Assembly (NCBI GenBank): GCA_947588965.1
Contig: CANQAN010000013.1
Span: forward strand, 1 to 47,328
Direction: 5' to 3'
DNA length: 47,328 nucleotides
Origin: an uncultured Helicobacteraceae bacterium
GTDB lineage: Bacteria; Campylobacterota; Campylobacteria; Campylobacterales; Helicobacteraceae
The position numbers were made by a program, and so were the translations under genes. Positions 37,964-45,651 of the stretch are shown one piece after another. Numbering within the stretch: the stretch's first letter is position 1; every line of letters starts with the position of its first letter. The notes below the pieces were generated by a model that saw only the letters and a program-made list of their open reading frames with translations, did not search any database and was not told the DNA's origin.

Positions 37964-38956
37964 ATGCAAGTTAAGAGATTAGAATCAAAGCTTTTTGGTT
38001 TGTATAATGAGTTTTTAAACGTTCATCCTCAAGCAATGCTTTACTACGCACTTCCCTTTAGTTCATTGCTAGAAGATTTTTTGCAATGCAGTTGCGAGAC
38101 TCTTGTGGCAATCCACAATGGAAAGATAGAGGGAATCTTGCCACTTATGTCAAAAACAGGAAAATACGGGAAAATTCTTAACTCTCTGCCCTTTTATGGT
38201 AGTAATGGCGGGGCTTTAGTAAATAATAAAGAAGCAGAGCTTCTTTTATTGGAATCCTATGAGAAATTTTCTTCTGAATTCTCTTCTGCGACATTCATTA
38301 CAAATCCACTTTGTGAGATGTTAGCTCCGCGTTTATTTGACTTTTATGATTACAGAATTGGGCAATGGACGGCTCTAGGCACAGAATCAGAATTGTTGGA
38401 TTCCTTTGAATCTTCTGCGATAAGAAATATCAAAAAAGCACGTCGCGAAGGAGTGCAGATTTCACGTACAAATGATATTAGTTTTCTTTATGAAACGCAT
38501 TTTGAAAATATGCAAAGAATCGGCGGAATCCACAAAGAAAAGGAATTTTTTGAAAAAATCTCAAGCCATTTTGTCTATAAAAAAGAATGGGTGATTTACG
38601 AGGCGTTTTTAGATGGAAATCCCATTGCGGCCTTGCTGTTGTTCTACTTTGGGGAAACGATAGAGTATTATGTGCCTGCGATATGTTTTGAATATCGTAC
38701 CTTGCAAGCTCTGCCGCTTATTATTTGGACTGCAATGTGTGATGGGAAACTTGCAGGATATAAGATGTGGAACTGGGGAGGAACTTGGAGGAGTCAGGAT
38801 AATGTCTATAAGTTTAAGAAAAAGTTTGGTGCGCAGGATAAAAAATATCATTATTATATTAAAATTAACAATCCACAAATTTTGCACTGTTCCAAAGAGG
38901 AATTGTTGAGGGAATATCCTTATTTTTATGTGATTCCTTTTGAGCAGTTAGGTTAA
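37964..38956 (+). CDS. FemAB/GNAT-type acyltransferase
   Basis: A 330-aa protein of the FemAB-like GNAT group (Acetyltransf_6 type). The signature is SSAIRNIKKARREGVQISRT in the middle, followed by WVIYEAFLDGNPIAALLLFY and ALPLIIWTAMCDG. Members add acyl or aminoacyl groups to amino sugars or peptides. The start is ATG 37964 (MQVKRLESKLFG) after AGGA; an earlier in-frame codon at 37895 lies in the tail region of the sulfotransferase. No poly-G tract in this gene, but its start overlaps the alternative tail of the gene before it by 11 nt, so its translation may depend on that tract. Confidence 0.8.
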   Translation: MQVKRLESKLFGLYNEFLNVHPQAMLYYALPFSSLLEDFLQCSCETLVAIHNGKIEGILPLMSKTGKYGKILNSLPFYGSNGGALVNNKEAELLLLESYEKFSSEFSSATFITNPLCEMLAPRLFDFYDYRIGQWTALGTESELLDSFESSAIRNIKKARREGVQISRTNDISFLYETHFENMQRIGGIHKEKEFFEKISSHFVYKKEWVIYEAFLDGNPIAALLLFYFGETIEYYVPAICFEYRTLQALPLIIWTAMCDGKLAGYKMWNWGGTWRSQDNVYKFKKKFGAQDKKYHYYIKINNPQILHCSKEELLREYPYFYVIPFEQLG

Positions 38957-38966
38957 AAGGGTTGTA

Positions 38967-39666
38967 ATGAATGTTGCTTTTTTCTGTACGGGAGAGGGGA
39001 GTTTTTTAAAATTTATTGTTTTAAATAGAAAAATTTTAGAGAGGGTTTCTGCTAAAATCATTTTGTTATGCGATAGAGATTGTGGAGTTTATCATTTTGC
39101 TAAGGATAGGCTAGAAACAAGATTGATTGACAGAAAAAGTCTAGGAAATGAAAGCTTCGAGAGAGAGAGTGCGCAGTGGTTTTTGGATTTGTCTGTTGAT
39201 TTTGTTTTTCTCTCTTGCAATCATATTTTACGTCATGATTTGCTTGGAATCTATGGGGGGGGGGAGCAAAAGAATGTTTAACTGTCACCCCTCTTTGTTG
39301 CCATATTACATTGGAATGGGAGCTGTGCAAAAATCTTTTACCAGTAACGATCTGATCTATGGAGCCACGATTCATTATGCGACAAAGGATGTGGATTGTG
39401 GGGAGCCTGTGGCAAGATGTGTTTTACATAAACGACAAGAGGAATTTGCGGATTATAATCATCGGCTTTTTGTTAATCAAGCTTTCATGCTCTTAAATTT
39501 TATTTACACCTTAGGAACAAAAAAGATCTCACCCCTAAAAGAACTTAGTGTGCCTTTAGATTCTTTGGAAGCATTGAAGTTTGCAGGATTTAATCCTCGT
39601 GCGTCTTGTGACTTGAAAGACGTGAAATTCTTTAATCCTTACGACAAGGAATTTTTAGAGTTATGA
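38967..39666 (+). CDS. Formyltransferase-family protein, frameshifted by poly-G (phase OFF)
   Basis: A second formyltransferase-fold gene. The first part starts MNVAFFCTGEGSFLKF and runs to HDLLGIYGGG, then the 10-G tract (39255-39264) shifts the frame, so it stops at 39281. The rest, from SKRMFNCHPSLLPYYIGMGA through YGATIHYATKDVDCGEPVAR, is in another frame to 39666. Nine or 12 G would join them into about 232 residues. The N-x-H and Asp catalytic residues are present (FNCH, KDVDCG). It is short, like GART-type formyltransferases, and would N-formylate a sugar amine. Confidence 0.85.
39255..39264 (+). repeat. Poly-G contingency tract, 10 G, gene OFF
   Basis: Left flank ATCTAT, right flank AGCAAAAG; the only tract without C on its left side, so it seems not to share the common module. 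Confidence 0.9.
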
Positions 39667-39796
39667 AATAAAATGCATTTTAGGAGTTAGAAATGAGCAG
39701 TTGATTTAAAGTGATATCAATCAAGAAAACGTTGTGCTTGAGAGCATTGAATGAAGAAATTTTTATGAATATTTTTGAAAAGTCAAAGGAGGTGAG
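39667..39796. other. Gap with possible gene relic
   Basis: 130 nt between the formyltransferase and the second methyltransferase. A fragment reading VRNEQLI, then after a shift SDINQENVVLESIE, looks like degraded coding sequence. The final AAAGGAGG serves the methyltransferase. Confidence 0.35.
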
Positions 39797-40413
39797 ATGG
39801 ATTTATCGGATGTGAAAGGATTGTATGAGGAATCTTTAAAAAAGTATGGTGTGGATTCTAGAGGCGTGGGTTGGAATACAAAAGAGAGTCAAATTTTACG
39901 CTTCCAAAAACTCTTGCAAGTTTTAGATTCTGAGACTTCTGCGGGGGGGGGGGCATTTGCCTCAATGATTTAGGTTGTGGAACTGGAGCCTTATTGCAAT
40001 ATTTGTTGAGCAAGAAATATTGTTTGGAACATTATTATGGTTATGATATTAGTGCAAATATGCTTGAAATTGCGGAGAGGATTGATTGTGATTGCAAAAC
40101 ACTCATTTGTGCAGACAGACTTCAAACAATGGCAGACTATTCCATTGCGAGTGGAATCTTTAATGTCTGCTTCAATAGAAGTCGCAAAGAGTGGCAGGAT
40201 TACATTATAGAGGTTTTAAAAAATCTTAATGAATTTTCACAAAAAGGCTTTAGCTTTAACCTATTGACAGATTTTGTGGATTGGCAAAATGAAAATTTGT
40301 TCTATGCGGATCCTTGCTTTTTCTTTGAATTTTGTCGCAAGAACTTTTCGCGCAAAGTCGCGCTTTTGCATGATTATGATTTGTTTGAATGGACACTTTT
40401 GGTCAAAAAGTAA
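39797..40413 (+). CDS. SAM-dependent methyltransferase, frameshifted by poly-G (phase OFF)
   Basis: From ATG 39797 (after AAAGGAGG) the frame reads MDLSDVKGLYEESLKKYGVD and continues to an 11-G tract (39943-39953), after which it stops at 39972. In another frame the sequence goes on as ICLNDLGCGTGALLQYLLSK, which is methyltransferase motif I, to LFEWTLLVKK at 40413. With 9 or 12 G the two join into about 204 residues. Its size and N-terminus resemble small methyltransferases of the glycan clusters. The tract sits just before motif I, so the OFF state removes all SAM binding. Confidence 0.85.
39943..39953 (+). repeat. Poly-G contingency tract, 11 G, gene OFF
   Basis: Left flank ACTTCTGC, right flank CATTTGCCTC. 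Confidence 0.9.
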
Positions 40414-40434
40414 TCAATCTCTAAAAATTTAAGT

Positions 40435-40440
40435 TATAAT
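40435..40440 (+). promoter_or_regulatory. Candidate -10 element before the deacetylase gene
   Basis: Perfect TATAAT preceded by AAGT in a 82-nt gap, giving a predicted start near 40447 and a leader of about 50 nt. It would allow the right part of the cluster to be transcribed separately. Confidence 0.5.
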
Positions 40441-40495
40441 AGCAGGAGTTATATGTGCGTATGCAAGATTTAAGAAAAGTTTGAGATGAGATTGA

Positions 40496-41215
40496 ATGCA
40501 TTTTGGGAAAGTGAGTGAGATTAGTTTAGAAGAACCTAGTTCTTATGAAAAGGTTTTTTTGACCTTTGATATTGATTGGGCAAGTGATTTTGTCTTGGAG
40601 TATTGTATTGATCTTATAGAATCTGCACAAGTTAAAGCGACATTTTTTGTAACACATGAGACTCCATTGCTTGAGAGATTGAGAGAGAATCCTAACTTTG
40701 AACTTGGAATTCATCCTAATTTCAATCCTCTCTTAGAGGGGGATTTTCGCTATGGAAAAAATTATTGTGAAGTTTTGGAGCATTTTTGTGGTATTGTCCC
40801 AGAAGCAAAGGTTTTACGCTCTCATTCTCTGGCAGTTTCAAGCAGAATCCTCATGCAATCTGTTAAACTAGGATTCACTCATGAGAGTAATATTTGCATT
40901 CCTATTGTAGCGGGGGGGGGGGCATTATTTCCTTATTTGAATTGGGATAAATTGATCAGATGCCCGTATATTTGGGAAGATGATGTTAGTTGTATGTATC
41001 AAAAAAAAGTTACTTCAGTAGAGATACTAGAGAGTGGAAAATATTTGATGCTTTGTTTTCACCCAATCCACATCTACCTTAATACCATTAATCTTGATGA
41101 TTACGAGAGAGCAAGAGAGGCATTTTCTAGTCCGCAGCAACTCTTGCGCATGAAAAATCACAAAAAGGGCGGCTCTGAAGATGTCTTAAAAGAACTTCTT
41201 GAGGCTTTGTCGTGA
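40496..41215 (+). CDS. Polysaccharide deacetylase-like (NodB-type) protein, phase-variable (in frame)
   Basis: A 239-aa protein with the NodB homology pattern: FLTFDIDWASD (metal Asp), ELGIHPNFNP, and RSHSL, followed by CFHPIHIYLN. The first metal motif is FDID instead of the usual FDDG, as in WbmS-like deacetylases of O-antigen clusters, as I recall them. It probably removes an acetyl group from an amino sugar. An 11-G tract (40912-40922) codes AGGGA near residue 140 and is in frame; loss would truncate before the C-terminal histidine motif. It overlaps the next gene by 4 nt (GTGA). Confidence 0.78.
   Translation: MHFGKVSEISLEEPSSYEKVFLTFDIDWASDFVLEYCIDLIESAQVKATFFVTHETPLLERLRENPNFELGIHPNFNPLLEGDFRYGKNYCEVLEHFCGIVPEAKVLRSHSLAVSSRILMQSVKLGFTHESNICIPIVAGGGALFPYLNWDKLIRCPYIWEDDVSCMYQKKVTSVEILESGKYLMLCFHPIHIYLNTINLDDYERAREAFSSPQQLLRMKNHKKGGSEDVLKELLEALS
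40912..40922 (+). repeat. Poly-G contingency tract, 11 G
   Basis: Left flank ATTGTAGC, right flank CATTATTTCC; in frame. Confidence 0.9.
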
Positions 41216-42297
41216 AATATTTGTTTATTGATTCTATGAGTAGAACGGGGACGAGCCTATTGTATCAGTTGCTTTATGGACATTCTTCAATTTATTTTCC
41301 ACCCTACAGAATGCAGTTTGTCTGTCATCCCCCCTTTGCATTTCCTCTCATAGATAAATCTGTAAATGATGAAGAGTTTTTGGGGTATCTTATGGCAAAG
41401 ACGACAATCGTAGATAGCGGGAAAGAGTGGCCAAATATCACCACACAAAGCTTGGCAAATTTGGGTTATTCTCCTACTTTTATTAAAGGAAAAGATGCGC
41501 TAGAGAGTGCTGTTTTAACACTTCATCATTTGCTTGAAATCCCTATGCCCGATGTTGAGTATTATTGTTTGCATGATGATCATTCTTATATGGTTGGTGG
41601 AGATATTTTTGCAAGATTTGAGGATTCTAAGGTTTTGACAACATTAAGAGATCCTTTTGAGATGATTGCGAGTAAGAAAAACATGCTTGTCATGTATGTT
41701 TATGGACAGGAGAATCCTAAAGAATTTGTTTTATCAAAAAAGAGTTTGCGCAATGAGCTTTTACGCGCTGTGTTTTCTTGGTGGGTTAAAAGTATGGATA
41801 CTAGAGCTTTGGCTGTGGTTTATTCTGATTTAAAAGAATCGCAAAAGAGAGCCTTAAGTATGCACAGCATTGCTGAATATTTAGAGATTCCCTTTGAGGA
41901 GTGTTTGTTGAGTGATGAGAATTTTCTTGCAAAAGATCAGCTTCACAACGAGCTTTTAGCTAATGGCAGTTCTTTGAGTACAATTGAATATCTCACAAAA
42001 AGGCAAATCAAGCAAAGGGTTTATGGAGCAGAACATACATTGAGCGTAGAAGAGTTGAGTTTTTTGCAAGATTTATTGGGAATTTCACGTTCTTGTTTTG
42101 AGAGTTTTGAGTCTTTTTGTGAAGTCAGCAAGGAGAGGTTGTTTAAGGGAGAATTAGAGAAGCAATTTTGCGAATGGAAAAGATTATGGCAACAAGGAGA
42201 GAGGGAAATGTTGTTTAAAATTTATAGTGCGTTAAATTATGGAAAATCTAATGCGCAAAGTGCATTTGTTGTGCGGGGGGGGGGGCGCATTAATTGA
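41212..42297 (+). CDS. Sulfotransferase-like protein, 3' poly-G
   Basis: A 361-aa protein with a sulfotransferase-like P-loop IDSMSRTGTSLLYQLLYG at the N-terminus and a TTLRDPFEMIASKKNML segment resembling the 3'-phosphate site. It is more diverged from classical sulfotransferases than the one at 36927. GTG 41212 overlaps the deacetylase stop. An 11-G tract (42275-42285) ends the gene: the present frame stops four residues later (RIN). Ten or 13 G would add 44 codons with a hydrophobic stretch LIEFICFFVLLYLFELL, ending at 42418 inside the next gene. Confidence 0.72.
   Translation: MKYLFIDSMSRTGTSLLYQLLYGHSSIYFPPYRMQFVCHPPFAFPLIDKSVNDEEFLGYLMAKTTIVDSGKEWPNITTQSLANLGYSPTFIKGKDALESAVLTLHHLLEIPMPDVEYYCLHDDHSYMVGGDIFARFEDSKVLTTLRDPFEMIASKKNMLVMYVYGQENPKEFVLSKKSLRNELLRAVFSWWVKSMDTRALAVVYSDLKESQKRALSMHSIAEYLEIPFEECLLSDENFLAKDQLHNELLANGSSLSTIEYLTKRQIKQRVYGAEHTLSVEELSFLQDLLGISRSCFESFESFCEVSKERLFKGELEKQFCEWKRLWQQGEREMLFKIYSALNYGKSNAQSAFVVRGGGRIN
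42275..42285 (+). repeat. Poly-G contingency tract, 11 G
   Basis: Left flank TTGTTGTGC, right flank CGCATTAATTG, at the 3' end of the second sulfotransferase-like gene. Confidence 0.9.
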
Positions 42298-42401
42298 GTT
42301 TATATGCTTTTTTGTCTTGCTCTATTTATTTGAACTCTTAGAGGCTTTCAAATCTGGTGATTTAAGTAAAAAAATAAGAGCGGAATCTCGGGGGCAAACT
42401 G

Positions 42402-43292
42402 ATGGTTGGTTTGCTTGATATGGAAAATATCCGCTTGAGAGAGTGGGGCATTGAGAATCTTGGTGGCGTTGAAACTCTCTGTAAAAATACATTGAGCTAT
42501 GCAGAGAATAAAGCTTTCTTTTTAAAAGCTATTGCAAATCCTAACATCACGGTGCTTTTAACCAAGGAATCCCTTTTTTTGGAATTGCAATCTTATATGA
42601 AGCATGATATTAAAATACTTCTTACAGAGAATCCGAAATTTTACTTTTGGGTTATCCATAACTTGTATGGTGAGAATCTAAGAGGGACTCTTTATCGTGT
42701 GCAAAATTATCGTGGAATCAATGTCAAGATTCATCCTAGTGCTTATATTGAAGACAGGGTGCATTTAGGAGACAATGTAGAAATTGGGGCACAAGCCTAT
42801 ATTGCTAGTGATTGTACCATTGGAGATAATTCTTATGTTGGAAATGGTGTTGTCATTGGTGCGCAAGGACTTGAACTTGCCTATAATGGCTATGATAAAG
42901 TTATTATTAAGCGATTTGGAAGTGTAAAATTACACAATAATGTCCATATCTTTGATAATAGTGTTGTGAGTAAGTCTGTGTGGGGAATCACGGAGCTACA
43001 AGAATCCGCATCTATTGCGGTTTTGTGTAATATTGCAGCAAATTGTGTGATTGGTAAAGCGGTGCGCATGAGCGGGAATTGCTTGGTTGGCGGAAGCGCA
43101 AAGCTTGGAGAAAATGTGATTTTAGGACCTTCTGTAACCATTAAAGATGGAATCACAATTGGAGCAAATTCCCGCATTAGAATTGGGAGTGTGGTTGTGC
43201 AAAGCTGCCCAGAGAATTCTGATATTTCTGGAAACTTCGCCTTTGATCATCTCAAAAATACGCGTCATTTTGCAAGGTTGAGAAATGGATAA
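42402..43292 (+). CDS. LpxD-like hexapeptide acyltransferase
   Basis: A 296-aa protein with an N-terminal non-helix domain of about 100 residues followed by left-handed beta-helix repeats: INVKIHPSAYIEDRVHLGDN, VEIGAQAYIASDCTIGDNSY, KLHNNVHIFDNSVVSKSVWG and AKLGENVILGPSVTIKDGIT. The layout resembles UDP-3-O-acylglucosamine N-acyltransferase (LpxD), but it lies in a glycan cluster with FabH and ACP genes, so it more likely transfers an acyl group from ACP to a glycan sugar. ATG 42402 is used; an in-frame ATG at 42420 is possible. It overlaps the next gene by 8 nt. Confidence 0.8.
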   Translation: MVGLLDMENIRLREWGIENLGGVETLCKNTLSYAENKAFFLKAIANPNITVLLTKESLFLELQSYMKHDIKILLTENPKFYFWVIHNLYGENLRGTLYRVQNYRGINVKIHPSAYIEDRVHLGDNVEIGAQAYIASDCTIGDNSYVGNGVVIGAQGLELAYNGYDKVIIKRFGSVKLHNNVHIFDNSVVSKSVWGITELQESASIAVLCNIAANCVIGKAVRMSGNCLVGGSAKLGENVILGPSVTIKDGITIGANSRIRIGSVVVQSCPENSDISGNFAFDHLKNTRHFARLRNG

Positions 43293-43908
43293 CCTTAAGA
43301 TTACACTTGATAACTTGTATTTTTTAGGCAGCAGGAATTACATTCAAGGGGGGACGATTTATGAGAGTATTTTGCCTAAAATTTTACAAATTTTTCCTTG
43401 TGCGAGGAGGCTTGATTTCACCTATAGAGCTCTCGTAACTCAAAATCTTGTATTTTTGAGTGAGAAGTTGAATGATAAAGAATTAAGGGTTGCATTAAAA
43501 ATTGAGTGTGAAAGAGAAAGCTATAGGCTCTATGGCTATCATCAAGAAAAAGGAATGATAAGCAAAAGAATCCCTTATAATGAAAAAGAGATTCTAAAAT
43601 CAGCAAATATCGATGGCAAAACGATAGTTTTGCGTGATTTTAGTGGAGAAATTTCTGTTGTGCGCTTGTGTATTGTTCTGTATAAAGGACTATTAAGTTC
43701 TTTGTTTGGAAATGAGATTGGGCGTTCTAAGTGGTTTCTCTCGCGATTAACACTGACTTGTTTGCCCGATGAAAGGGAGATGAGAGAGATTTGTTTGTGC
43801 TTTCAATCACGTTTTGAATTTTTGTTGGCTAAAGCAGAGATTCTTGTCAATTCAAAAAGCATTGGATTTATTTATTTTTCATTGAAGGATAGAGATTATG
43901 CAGATTGA
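43285..43908 (+). CDS. Hypothetical protein, tandem paralog 1
   Basis: A 207-aa protein of unknown function, with a related gene directly after it. Shared blocks are RNYIQGGTIYESIL, SKRIPYNEKEILKSANIDGK and the ending GFIYFSLKD. The GGTIYE opening recalls hotdog-fold enzymes of biosynthetic clusters (dehydratase or thioesterase type), and the FabH-ACP neighbours fit an acyl-chain role, but this is a weak inference. No signal peptide or membrane segment. A G6 run at 43348-43353 is too short to be a contingency tract. It overlaps both neighbours (8 and 11 nt). Confidence 0.75.
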   Translation: MDNLKITLDNLYFLGSRNYIQGGTIYESILPKILQIFPCARRLDFTYRALVTQNLVFLSEKLNDKELRVALKIECERESYRLYGYHQEKGMISKRIPYNEKEILKSANIDGKTIVLRDFSGEISVVRLCIVLYKGLLSSLFGNEIGRSKWFLSRLTLTCLPDEREMREICLCFQSRFEFLLAKAEILVNSKSIGFIYFSLKDRDYAD

Positions 43909-44482
43909 TGGAATGATTACAGATTTTGCCTTTAAGGGTGAGAGGACATATGTGCATGGAACGAGTGTTTATGATTTTTTAGCTGATGTGTGCGGGGGGG
44001 GGGGCATTATGCAGCTTGATTTAATGTTTCATAAACTCGCAAGAAAAAATTTGCTCTTTATGTGTGCTAAGCCGCCTTTAGAATCAATTTGTTTGAGCGG
44101 TAAATTCCTAAAAAACGATGGTGAGTTGTTGAGATTTTTTGCGACGGAATCTGTGAGAGAAATAACAAAAAGGATTCCTTATAGCGAGAAAGAGATTATC
44201 AAAAATGCTCATTTTGATTGCAAAAATGCTTTCATTCAAAGAAATCATCAGTATTCTTTCATTGAACATCTTGTTTCTTTAAATAAGGCCTTGCTCTTTC
44301 AAATCTTTAGTGAAATGAGAGGGAAATTTTATTTTACCAAACTTGAACTAAATGGCTTTATTAAGGAATTTCAAACAATAAAACTCTGTTTTGAATCGCA
44401 TTTTAATTTTCAGCTCATGAAAACTTGTGTTTTTGTTGATACAAGTAGGGTTGGGCAAATTTATTTTTCTTGTAAGGATTGA
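43898..44482 (+). CDS. Hypothetical protein, tandem paralog 2, phase-variable (in frame)
   Basis: A 194-aa paralog of the preceding protein: GERTYVHGTSVYDFLADV, TKRIPYSEKEIIKNAHFD and the end GQIYFSCKD match it in order. An 11-G tract (43994-44004) encodes CGGGGI at about residue 32-37, just after the HGTSVYD motif; it is in frame now and one slip would truncate the protein. The other copy has no tract. A dehydratase- or thioesterase-like role in acyl-ACP handling is possible from fold resemblance and neighbours, not shown. Confidence 0.75.
   Translation: MQIDGMITDFAFKGERTYVHGTSVYDFLADVCGGGGIMQLDLMFHKLARKNLLFMCAKPPLESICLSGKFLKNDGELLRFFATESVREITKRIPYSEKEIIKNAHFDCKNAFIQRNHQYSFIEHLVSLNKALLFQIFSEMRGKFYFTKLELNGFIKEFQTIKLCFESHFNFQLMKTCVFVDTSRVGQIYFSCKD
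43994..44004 (+). repeat. Poly-G contingency tract, 11 G
   Basis: Left flank GATGTGTGC, right flank CATTATGCAG; in frame. Confidence 0.9.
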
Positions 44483-44483
44483 G

Positions 44484-45389
44484 ATGATAGGAATTAAAGA
44501 AATTGCGGGTTATATTCCAAGTCGCAGAATCTCTAATGTTTCTTTGGCAGAGAAGTTTGCCTTAGAAGAACATTTTTTAAGAGATAAAATTGGTGTGTTA
44601 AGCAGATCGCGCATGGATGTGGATGAAAGCGCACTGACAATGTGCTTGAGAGCCTTTGAAAATTTACAACAAAAAACACGTATTGACAAGATTGTTGTCG
44701 TTGTTGTGGTGACACAGAATCCCCCCTCTAATATTCCCCATCTCTCCGCCCTATTGCACAAAGAATTGGGGTTTGATAAAAATGTGGCTTGTTTTGATAT
44801 TTCTTTAGGTTGCTCAGGATATGTCTATGCACTCTCTATTGTGCAATCTTTTATGTTGTGTCATAAGATGGATTGCGGGTTGTTATTTACAGCCGATCCC
44901 TATTCGCGCATTATTGATGAAAATGACAAAGATACTTCTTTGCTCTTTGGCGATGGAGCAAGTGTGACACTTATGAGTGAGGGGGGATTCTATCCTAAAA
45001 GAACATTATTTGGAAGTGATGGGATGGGTTCTTCTGCTTTGTATTGTGATAAGAATTTAAAGATGAATGGAAGAGCTGTATTTAGCTTCGCTGCTACAGA
45101 GATTCCAAAACAAATTTTTGAGTTATTAAGTATGGAGAATTTAGGCATGAGTGATATTGATTTATGCATCTTGCATCAAGGGAGTCGCTATATCGTGCAG
45201 ACGATACAAAAGCGCTTGGGAATTGAGGAATCAAAAGTACCCTATGAAATTTTTGAGTATGGCAATACGGTGTCATCATCAATTCCACTTGTCTTAATGA
45301 ATCATTTGCATAAAGATATAGAGCGGATTCTTATTAGTGGTTTTGGTGTTGGCTTTTCTTGGGCGAGTTCAATTTTAGTTAAGGAGTGA
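44484..45389 (+). CDS. FabH-like beta-ketoacyl-ACP synthase III
   Basis: A 301-aa thiolase-fold condensing enzyme. The complete KAS III triad is seen: Cys110 in DISLGCSGYVYAL, His231 in CILHQGSRYIV, and Asn261 in EYGNTVSSSIPLVL. Start ATG 44484 after AAGGA; an upstream in-frame extension to 44427 lies within the preceding gene. Next to a dedicated ACP and far from fab genes, it is probably a second FabH serving glycan decoration, as with FabH/ACP genes in the C. jejuni flagellar glycosylation locus. A G6 run at 44981-44986 is not a tract. Confidence 0.9.
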   Translation: MIGIKEIAGYIPSRRISNVSLAEKFALEEHFLRDKIGVLSRSRMDVDESALTMCLRAFENLQQKTRIDKIVVVVVVTQNPPSNIPHLSALLHKELGFDKNVACFDISLGCSGYVYALSIVQSFMLCHKMDCGLLFTADPYSRIIDENDKDTSLLFGDGASVTLMSEGGFYPKRTLFGSDGMGSSALYCDKNLKMNGRAVFSFAATEIPKQIFELLSMENLGMSDIDLCILHQGSRYIVQTIQKRLGIEESKVPYEIFEYGNTVSSSIPLVLMNHLHKDIERILISGFGVGFSWASSILVKE

Positions 45390-45391
45390 AA

Positions 45392-45628
45392 ATGGAAATC
45401 AGCAGAGAGGAAATCAGGCAAATCCTAGAGGAGATTGATATATTAAGCGATGTGGATATGCTATCTGATGAACTAGGTTTGGTAGAACAAGGAGTGGATA
45501 GCTTGGATATGGCAAATTTGTATTTAAAGCTTGAGGAGAGATTTGCCATTAAAATACCCGATACAGATTTACATCTTGTGCAAAGCATTGTTGGCATACA
45601 AGAGTATTTGCGCAAACATAAAAGCTAA
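45392..45628 (+). CDS. Acyl carrier protein
   Basis: A 78-aa acidic four-helix protein. The phosphopantetheine Ser is Ser37 in GVDSLDMANL. ATG 45392 has AAGGAG at 45381-45386; GTG 45386 is in frame but lies in that site. It would carry acyl groups made by the adjacent FabH-like enzyme to the acyltransferases of the cluster. It is a dedicated ACP, distinct from the fatty-acid one, as judged by location. Confidence 0.92.
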   Translation: MEISREEIRQILEEIDILSDVDMLSDELGLVEQGVDSLDMANLYLKLEERFAIKIPDTDLHLVQSIVGIQEYLRKHKS

Positions 45629-45651
45629 GGTTTCGTGCTTTGTCTTTAAGT

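Noticed and set aside
42302..42418. Separate small HAMP-like gene
   Set aside because: It has no start codon with ribosome site; better explained as the alternative tail of the sulfotransferase.
43348..43353. G6 run in tandem paralog 1 as a contingency tract
   Set aside because: Six G is below the length at which slippage is usual; the gene is intact. The same holds for G6 at 44981-44986 and G5 at 42390-42394.
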